NCBI RefSeq assembly: GCF_002886185.1
Contig: NZ_KZ614146.1
Coordinates: 2,464,930-2,528,929 of the forward strand
DNA: 64,000 bases
Direction: 5' to 3'
DNA from: Salipaludibacillus neizhouensis
GTDB taxonomy: Bacteria > Bacillota > Bacilli > Bacillales > Salisediminibacteriaceae
Positions 56,747-64,000 of this stretch are shown in pieces. Position 1 is the stretch's first letter. Each line of letters opens with the position of its first letter. The notes under the pieces were generated by a model. That model had not been told where the DNA came from and did no database searches. It saw nothing but the letters and a program-made list of their open reading frames with translations. The translations under genes were made by a program, and so were the position numbers.

Positions 56747-56896
56747 TTAGTGAAGAAGCGACTCTTGATCCTCCGAGGAAAGCCCCTCTTCTTGTAGAGG
56801 GTTTTCTTCCATTCCATCCCTTTCTACCTCTTTATAAAGTAAATAGGATTCCGGGTGTCCTGTAACTGCAAAAAGATTCCAAGTTAAATGTTTCAT
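56747..56896 (-). CDS. yqzL: YqzL family small protein
   Basis: 49-aa protein of the YqzL family, function unknown; family hallmark is the N-terminal LTWNLFAVTGHPESYLLYKEVE followed by an acidic tail. Too short for the usual ORF cut-off. AAAGGGGCGAGG precedes the ATG. Sits between era and recO in the same direction, the conserved Bacillus position. Confidence 0.85.
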   Translation of the reverse strand: MKHLTWNLFAVTGHPESYLLYKEVERDGMEENPLQEEGLSSEDQESLLH

Positions 56897-56994
56897 TAAA
56901 CCTCGCCCCTTTCATGCAAAGAACGTTTTTTCGTTCTCCTCATTTATTAGGATGACCCTCTCCGTAAGGAATAAATCATGAAATAATTACCCAC

Positions 56995-58372
<1,378 letters not shown>

Positions 58373-58419
58373 TTAGCTAGTAGTTTTACGAAAACAGTTC
58401 GTTAATTTATTTACTTCTT

Positions 58420-58812
58420 TTAGAAAAAAAGATTGTATATTCTTGGAAGGAATATCATACATCCCACAACAGCTGCTGTCAAAGCAAACATAAATACAGC
58501 ACCAGCTGCTACATCCTTAATAATTTTTGCTCTCTCGTCATATGTTTGTACAACAAGATCAACCATGTGCTCTAAAGCAGTATTAATCAATTCCATTCCA
58601 AGGACTGCACCAATGACAACAACTAAGATAATTTGCTCGGTGAAAGGAATAGTCAATAATTGCGCCACCACCATAATTACGACCGATATAACACTGTGAA
58701 TACGAAAGTTCTGTTCGTATTTCCATGTATGCCGAACTCCTTGAGATGCATAAAAGAAACTCTTCTTCAGGCGATTCCACGAGACAAATGTCTGGTTATT
58801 TTTTGAGTCCAT
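58420..58812 (-). CDS. dgkA: undecaprenol / diacylglycerol kinase
   Basis: Phosphorylates undecaprenol (Gram-positive form) in the lipid carrier cycle; inner membrane, about 130 aa with three or four helices. GAVLGMELINTALEHMVDLVV and IKDVAAGAVFMFALTAAVVG motifs. ATG 58812 overlaps the ybeY stop codon; the Shine-Dalgarno signal is weak (GCAGGA), so translation may be coupled to ybeY. Confidence 0.92.
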   Translation of the reverse strand: MDSKNNQTFVSWNRLKKSFFYASQGVRHTWKYEQNFRIHSVISVVIMVVAQLLTIPFTEQIILVVVIGAVLGMELINTALEHMVDLVVQTYDERAKIIKDVAAGAVFMFALTAAVVGCMIFLPRIYNLFF

Positions 58813-59260
58813 GTTCCTGCAATATTTCCTCTTGACGTGAAAACATCTTTTGTTCATCCTCTTCAGAATCATGAATATATCCCACTAAGTGAAGGAAGCC
58901 ATGGACAGCTAAAAAACAAAGCTCCCGATGAAAATCATGACCATACTCTTCTGCCTGTGCATGTGCCTGAGGAAGAGAAATAATAATATCTCCCAATAAA
59001 TTCGGAACTTCGCCTGTCTCACCAACGTTGTCTCCTTCATCTAATGCAAAAGATAACACATCTGTTGGGTGGTCGATACCACGATATTCTTTGTTTAATT
59101 CATGTATTTTTTCTTCATCTACGAATATAATTGAAATTTCAGATTCCTCTGCAATAGATTCATATGTCAATGCAGTTCTTATAACATTACTGACCAATTC
59201 TTGGTCAAAACTAGAGAGTGTTTCTGTTTCATCTAGCAAATCAATTGTATAATTACTCAT
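58796..59260 (-). CDS. ybeY: endoribonuclease YbeY
   Basis: Zinc endoribonuclease in rRNA maturation and ribosome quality control. 154-155 aa; catalytic zinc motif HGFLHLVGYIHD. AGGAGGGG precedes ATG 59260; the longer frame to 59296 overlaps the upstream gene. Conserved ybeY-dgkA order. Confidence 0.94.
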   Translation of the reverse strand: MSNYTIDLLDETETLSSFDQELVSNVIRTALTYESIAEESEISIIFVDEEKIHELNKEYRGIDHPTDVLSFALDEGDNVGETGEVPNLLGDIIISLPQAHAQAEEYGHDFHRELCFLAVHGFLHLVGYIHDSEEDEQKMFSRQEEILQEHGLKK

Positions 59261-59264
59261 TGTT

Positions 59265-61481
59265 TTACCCCTCCTTTTTTTCGGCAATTTCATCATCCGG
59301 ATACTCTATCCTTGAATGAAAAGTTCCTTGCATCGTTTCTAATAAAGATGTTGCTACCGTATTTAATTCCTTTAATGTTAAATCACACATATCAAACTGA
59401 CCATCTTCCAACCGGTCAGAAATAACTTTTCTGACAAGCGACTCAATTTTTTCGGGTGTCGGGTTTTGCATAGATCTCACTGCTGCTTCCACCGCATCCG
59501 CAATGCCTACAATGGCTGATTCTTTTGTCATTGCCTTCGGACCGGGATATCGATAATCACTTTCAGACACATCCTCACCAAGCTCTTGCTTCGCTTTGTA
59601 GTAAAAGAATTTTAACAATGTCGTTCCATGGTGTTGTTCCGCAATATCAATTAATTCTTTCGGCAATTTATTGGTACGTAGCATCTCAGCACCATCGTAT
59701 GGATGAGCTATTATGATCGTTTTGCTTAGTTGAGGGCTCAATTTATCATGAGGGTTACCCATTTTCATCTGGTTTTCTATAAAAAAATGAGGCCTTCTTG
59801 TTTTTCCAATATCATGATAATATGCCCCAACTCTAGCCAATAATCCATTTGCACCTACCGCCTCACACGCTGCTTCTGCTAAATTGGCTACCATCACACT
59901 ATGATGATAAGTTCCTGGTGCTTCTAACAGAATCTTTCTCAATAAAGGATCATTGGGATTTGATAATTCAATGAGCTTGGTATTTGACAGTACCCCAAAT
60001 CCTGCCTCAATAAAAGGAAGCAGGCCAATTGTTAAAACTGCTGCGATAAAGCCGCTTAAGACAGCAAAACCAAAGTTAGATCCTATATCCATCCACCCAT
60101 ATTGGGCGTTTTTCAGCATAAGAAGCGCCATAACGACAAGAATATTGATAATTGCAACAAACATACCAGCCTGGAGTACCCTCATCACCCGATGAGATTT
60201 ATTCAAGAAAAATACTCCTGCTATGCCACTAAAGAATATATACACACCATGCGAATAATCTAATATCCCTGTCGCTTGGTTGTTAAACATAATACTTGCG
60301 ATAATTGCAAATACCATACTCGTAAACAAAGCAATTCTCGCGTTTAATAATATCGTTAAAAGCATAGTTCCCATTGCTACTGGAGCAATGTAAGTAATTC
60401 CATCTAATTCAATGCCGTGCATGATACTGACTAACTTCATTATTCCTAGTGAAAGGATATAAATTAATGAGTACATGAGTAAATGCGTATTATTGGTTTT
60501 TAAAGAGGTTTTTGCATCACTTAAGTAATATCCAAGCATGGAAATTAATAAAATAACTATAATTGCAAGCCCTATATATGGGTAAAACATCGTAACTTCT
60601 TCTGTTAGCCCTACCAGCGATAACTTTTGATAAAGTTCAGAAGTAATAACTTGTCCTTCTTCAACGAGCAGTTGTCCTTCTCTGACCATAACCGGCTCAA
60701 CTTGTTCTTGTGCCATTTCTCTAGCTTCTAAAGTTGCTTCTTCATCTAACATATAATTAGGAGTTATTCCAAATCGTGCAATTTCAATCATCGCTCTCGA
60801 TAATTGAAAGTTAGCAGTAGCCGTTAATACTTTTTCTTCTGCTTGATCTTTCGCCTCTGAAACTTGGTCCATCGGAATTTCAATATTCATGACATCATCC
60901 ACAACACTTGTTGTCGTTTCTTGAGCCATTTGCAAATTTTCAGAAGATGATTCCAGCAAAGTTATCAGCGTCTCATCAGATAAAACATCACTTGTTTGCT
61001 GTGTTAACGTAGTCCTGACCTTTTCCAGCATACCATCAGTACTTATAGGTCCAGTCATGTCGAGCGTCTCATCATTCTCAGGTGCTTCTTCTCTAACATC
61101 TAGTTGTAAATCAATTTCAAATTCAGACTCAGCAAGATCGGCTTCCGCCCTCACTTGTTTAACGGTATGAAACACATCCTGAATACGTTCTATTTGATTT
61201 TGAGCGTACCTTGGTTTTAGAGAATAAACGGGTTCAACAGATTCATAAGCGTCCAGCCTTAGTCTATCGGTTTCTTCTCTATTCTCAATCGTCAAAGGGG
61301 AGCGAATATCCTGCTCGGATATTGTCCCAAGTTCTACCTCAAAAGTATCAGGAATGACATTCGAAACCAATAATCCGTATGTAACCATTCCTAAAATAAA
61401 AAATAGAGATATTCTGATATATCTGTGTGCTTTTACTTTATTCCACCACGTATGCTGGTCAATTGATGAACGTAAAGACAT
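59265..61481 (-). CDS. pgpH: c-di-AMP phosphodiesterase PgpH (7TM-HD)
   Basis: Hydrolyses cyclic di-AMP; inner membrane with a cytoplasmic HD domain. 739 aa: N-terminal membrane helix, extracytoplasmic 7TMR-HDED domain (about 50-285), seven membrane helices, then the HD domain (HSVMVANLAEAACEA...VGAYYHDIGKxxRPxFFIENQ) ending in an acidic tail. GGAGG lies 6-7 bases before ATG 61481. Sits between phoH and ybeY as B. subtilis yqfF. Confidence 0.93.
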   Translation of the reverse strand: MSLRSSIDQHTWWNKVKAHRYIRISLFFILGMVTYGLLVSNVIPDTFEVELGTISEQDIRSPLTIENREETDRLRLDAYESVEPVYSLKPRYAQNQIERIQDVFHTVKQVRAEADLAESEFEIDLQLDVREEAPENDETLDMTGPISTDGMLEKVRTTLTQQTSDVLSDETLITLLESSSENLQMAQETTTSVVDDVMNIEIPMDQVSEAKDQAEEKVLTATANFQLSRAMIEIARFGITPNYMLDEEATLEAREMAQEQVEPVMVREGQLLVEEGQVITSELYQKLSLVGLTEEVTMFYPYIGLAIIVILLISMLGYYLSDAKTSLKTNNTHLLMYSLIYILSLGIMKLVSIMHGIELDGITYIAPVAMGTMLLTILLNARIALFTSMVFAIIASIMFNNQATGILDYSHGVYIFFSGIAGVFFLNKSHRVMRVLQAGMFVAIINILVVMALLMLKNAQYGWMDIGSNFGFAVLSGFIAAVLTIGLLPFIEAGFGVLSNTKLIELSNPNDPLLRKILLEAPGTYHHSVMVANLAEAACEAVGANGLLARVGAYYHDIGKTRRPHFFIENQMKMGNPHDKLSPQLSKTIIIAHPYDGAEMLRTNKLPKELIDIAEQHHGTTLLKFFYYKAKQELGEDVSESDYRYPGPKAMTKESAIVGIADAVEAAVRSMQNPTPEKIESLVRKVISDRLEDGQFDMCDLTLKELNTVATSLLETMQGTFHSRIEYPDDEIAEKKEG

Positions 61482-61517
61482 GCCCACCCTCCCTTTTTAA
61501 AGACCCTACTCATAAAC

Positions 61518-62507
61518 TTATCCATTTTTAGTTATTTTATTTTCGCGATCATCCTCTGCTTCATAGGCACGAATAATTTTTTGCACAAGCGTATGCCGAA
61601 CTACATCAGACGGTTCTAAGTGGATAAATGACATACCTTCCACATTGCTCAAAATATTAGTTGCGACTTTTAATCCAGACACTTTGCCACGGGGAAGGTC
61701 TATTTGTGTCAAGTCACCTGTAATAACCATTCTGGAACCGAACCCCAGACGTGTAAGAAACATCTTGATTTGCTCTGATGTTGTGTTCTGTGCTTCGTCT
61801 AATATAATAAATGAGTCATCCAATGTGCGCCCTCTCATATATGCAAGAGGTGCAATCTCTATTGTCCCTCGCTCAATCAAACGTTCTGTATGTTCAGCTC
61901 CTAATAGATCATGTAGAGCATCATACAAAGGACGCAGGTAAGGGTCTACTTTTTCTTTTAAATCCCCTGGCAGGAACCCTAAACTTTCCCCGGCTTCAAC
62001 CGCAGGGCGAGTCAATACAATTTTTTTTACATGTCCTTCTTTTAATGCATGAACTGCTAATACCACAGCTAAATAGGTTTTACCTGTTCCAGCGGGCCCA
62101 ATCCCAAAAACAATATCATTTTTTCGGATTGCTGATACATAGTGACGCTGACCTAAAGTCTTCGCCAAAATTGGTTTCCCTTTAGATGTCGTTGTTATTT
62201 TATCTTCGTACAAGTCAGTCATCTCATCCAATAAGCCACGATTAGATAGCTGAGATGCATAAACAACATCTCTTTCTTGAATGGCGACACCATTTCTAAT
62301 CAATTTTAATAGCATCTCTAAAATATCGACAATATGCTTAATCGTTTCTTCATCACCAGAAATAGTTACTTCTTGACCTCTTGTTAATATCGTTGTTGAA
62401 AACGTTTCTTCCAGTCGTTGTAAATGTTTATCATTTGGTCCAAACAAAGCTTGTACTTCATTTGCCCCTTGAATGTTTAATTCTATTGTCTTTTTATTCT
62501 CCGTCAA
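61518..62507 (-). CDS. phoH: PhoH family ATPase
   Basis: Cytoplasmic P-loop ATPase of the PhoH family, possible RNA helicase; role unresolved. 329 aa: Walker A GPAGTGKTYLAVVLAVHAL, LTRPAVEAGESLGFLPGDLKEKVDPYLRPLYDAL, Walker B FIILDEAQNTTSEQ, and TGDLTQIDLP. Start is TTG 62507 after AAGGAG; the ribosome binding site lies inside the last codons of yqfD. Confidence 0.95.
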   Translation of the reverse strand: MTENKKTIELNIQGANEVQALFGPNDKHLQRLEETFSTTILTRGQEVTISGDEETIKHIVDILEMLLKLIRNGVAIQERDVVYASQLSNRGLLDEMTDLYEDKITTTSKGKPILAKTLGQRHYVSAIRKNDIVFGIGPAGTGKTYLAVVLAVHALKEGHVKKIVLTRPAVEAGESLGFLPGDLKEKVDPYLRPLYDALHDLLGAEHTERLIERGTIEIAPLAYMRGRTLDDSFIILDEAQNTTSEQIKMFLTRLGFGSRMVITGDLTQIDLPRGKVSGLKVATNILSNVEGMSFIHLEPSDVVRHTLVQKIIRAYEAEDDRENKITKNG

Positions 62508-62513
62508 ATTTAC

Positions 62514-63701
62514 TCAGTCTCCTTGAATGATAGGCTGTCTCACCGCGATATCATCGATGATTTTAAAGTGTATGGATACCTTTACTTTACCACCCTCAAT
62601 TGATTGGTGCAAAACTTTTTCATCCATAATTTGCGCGTGATTGGAAAAATTATCAAGTAAACTTTTTTTCCCTTCCTCCATAGCAATTTCCAATGCCTCT
62701 TTTTTTAGCAATTCTTTTTCAATATCTTCTATTCCGTATTCATAAGAATACCCATATGAAATGGGAAGAGTTACACCTAGTATCTCCCAATTCTCTCTAA
62801 AAATTTCTTTCACTGTTTCCTCTGAATCAGGTTTACCTATCCCCCATATCGGAAATTGGAATCGATCATTACCGATAAAATGTTTTTTTTGAACTTCTCC
62901 AGTTAACTCTTCCACAGCGGATAAAAGAGGGACCTCAATGTCAGCTTTGTACCAAAACTCTCCTAGAACTGTTCCTGTAGCTGACACTTGCTTTTCTTCT
63001 CCTTCTTTACCTATATTACCCGAGACTAATATATCACCCTTTTCGACAAGTTCATTCTCACGCACGATCAATTTTCCTTTTTCTACAAAAAAGTCATGAA
63101 CCATCGCTTTTCTAGTTGCTACTAAGTGACCGTTTATCGTAGCTGGTGTTTTTTCAACAATCTCTTTTTCCACTATTTGGAAGTGATAAGATGAGCCTTG
63201 TCTTGTAACCCCTACCCAAGTAATATCTTCTCTTTCATTCATGATATGCGTTTGAATTTGTTCAGGAGGCGGCAAAAATAATGCGATACTTCCCTTTTTA
63301 ACTCCCAGTTCGTCTATCGTTGTCATTACTTCGTGTTCTAACTCCGGAGTAGCTCCATCTATTTCAATTTTCCAAACCATATTAGAAAGCACAATTATAC
63401 AGAGAAAACAACTTAATATACCCATAACCATTCCCTTGCGATTCCATATGCTTGCCCATAAAAAAGGTGCACCTTTCTTTCTCGTAAATGTAACCTTGCA
63501 GGACAAAAGCTTGGCCACTTTTTTGACAGCCCCCAAATCATCTAAATTAACATGGGCTGTGAAAATCTCTTCTGACTCGTATTCAATCCCCCATATCTCT
63601 AAACCAATTTCTTTGCTCAGTCTAATAAATTTCTCAGGAGTGGTCTCTTTGATCCGAATTTTCATGAAACCTTTGTAATTCTTCAGCCAATCATTACGCA
63701 T
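62514..63701 (-). CDS. yqfD: sporulation protein YqfD
   Basis: Membrane protein required in the mother cell during sporulation, linked to engulfment. 395 aa: a short soluble N-terminus, one membrane helix (around residues 92-112), then a large extracytoplasmic domain. Family markers include IWGIEYESEEIFTAHVNLDDL and VEKGDILVSGNIG. AGGAG precedes the ATG. Follows yqfC after 14 bases. Confidence 0.92.
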   Translation of the reverse strand: MRNDWLKNYKGFMKIRIKETTPEKFIRLSKEIGLEIWGIEYESEEIFTAHVNLDDLGAVKKVAKLLSCKVTFTRKKGAPFLWASIWNRKGMVMGILSCFLCIIVLSNMVWKIEIDGATPELEHEVMTTIDELGVKKGSIALFLPPPEQIQTHIMNEREDITWVGVTRQGSSYHFQIVEKEIVEKTPATINGHLVATRKAMVHDFFVEKGKLIVRENELVEKGDILVSGNIGKEGEEKQVSATGTVLGEFWYKADIEVPLLSAVEELTGEVQKKHFIGNDRFQFPIWGIGKPDSEETVKEIFRENWEILGVTLPISYGYSYEYGIEDIEKELLKKEALEIAMEEGKKSLLDNFSNHAQIMDEKVLHQSIEGGKVKVSIHFKIIDDIAVRQPIIQGD

Positions 63702-63715
63702 ATTTACTTCTCCTC

Positions 63716-64000
63716 TCAGTCACGATTTCTATCGAGATAATGGACATCTTTTATTTTTCCTTCAAGTAATATTTCTTCAGCATGGATTTTCTTGATGATG
63801 AACTGTTCACCTCTAATTAAAAGTTCCCCATCCGTTAAAGCTAGCTTTAATTCCTTGTCTGTAAATAACAAGACACCTTGATGGTTCTCAATATAAATAT
63901 GAAGGTTCCCAACCAAAGTGATCCTAGGTAAATCCATCACAACATCGGCAGGTAAATCTAAATAATTTACCATCCACTTTTTTACCCATTTTTGAAATTG
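63716..64000 (-). CDS. yqfC: sporulation protein YqfC (partial; N-terminus beyond right edge)
   Basis: YabP/YqfC family, expressed with yqfD under sigma-E. 94 residues visible, ending LEGKIKDVHYLDRNRD; the family core LPRITLVGNLHIYIENHQGVLLFT is present. The frame stays open to the right edge (QFQKWVKKW before the first ATG at 63973), and B. subtilis YqfC has a similar KW-rich N-terminus, so the true start is outside the window. Confidence 0.9.
   Translation of the reverse strand, partial: QFQKWVKKWMVNYLDLPADVVMDLPRITLVGNLHIYIENHQGVLLFTDKELKLALTDGELLIRGEQFIIKKIHAEEILLEGKIKDVHYLDRNRD

Noticed and set aside
56920-56937. Hairpin agaacg-tttttt-cgttct upstream of yqzL as a terminator
   Set aside because: No T-run after the stem on the minus strand; the surrounding genes are one operon.

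Overview
The window looks like chromosomal core from a low-GC, endospore-forming member of the Bacillaceae. Evidence: spore genes (a spoVAF-type germination protein, yqfC/yqfD, yqfZ/yqfX/yqfQ relatives), the Bacillus-type glyQ/glyS T-box leader, sinR/sinI biofilm regulators, and a gene order that, read right to left, follows the yqfC-to-glcK stretch known from Bacillus subtilis. Species cannot be fixed from the sequence; a genus near Oceanobacillus, Virgibacillus or Gracilibacillus is a guess.

Layout. 0-12 kb: glcK (cut by the left edge), yqgQ, yueI, spoVAF-like, the rhomboid protease gluP, a HAD phosphatase, L-lactate dehydrogenase, a ThiF/MoeB enzyme, a DUF92 membrane protein, 5-formyl-THF cyclo-ligase and a one-cysteine ribosomal protein L33. 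12-22 kb: small membrane and cell-wall genes, penicillin-binding protein 2, a 6S RNA gene, an MFS exporter, sodA, an HesB/IscA-like protein, three tRNAs (Ser, Ile2, Met) and a Na/Pi cotransporter. 22-24 kb: a rearranged sin locus with sinR, a second short SinR-like repressor, and a previously hidden sinI on the opposite strand behind a cyclic-di-GMP-I riboswitch. 24-32 kb: nfeD, ypuA, yqfZ-ispG, yqfX, yqfW and a Zur-controlled zinc ABC importer operon ending in zur. 32-45 kb: ppx-ppk, a lytic transglycosylase, yqfT, nfo, cshB, yqfQ, a CarD-like factor, ispH, yqfO-trmK, cccA. 45-64 kb: GDPD, sigA-dnaG macromolecular-synthesis operon, yqfL-ccpN, glyQ-glyS with T-box, recO-yqzL-era-cdd-dgkA-ybeY-pgpH-phoH-yqfD-yqfC in one tightly packed, overlapping minus-strand operon.

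How it fits together. Most genes are housekeeping: replication, transcription, translation, isoprenoid synthesis (ispG, ispH), envelope and sporulation. The most interesting part is 22.4-23.8 kb. SinR is the biofilm master repressor in B. subtilis and SinI is its antagonist. Here SinI has been uncoupled from SinR, turned around, and placed behind a c-di-GMP aptamer with a plausible Shine-Dalgarno-sequestering platform. That would wire the second messenger c-di-GMP directly into the SinI/SinR switch. Other notable items are the 6S RNA between the MFS gene and pbpA, a zinc importer with two different permeases and a His-rich ATPase tail, and a GC-rich palindromic intergenic repeat with degenerate copies.

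Limits: all assignments come from reading translations and base patterns by eye; no database search or folding program was run. Start codons were moved from the longest ORF to the start that has a properly spaced Shine-Dalgarno sequence wherever this was clear.
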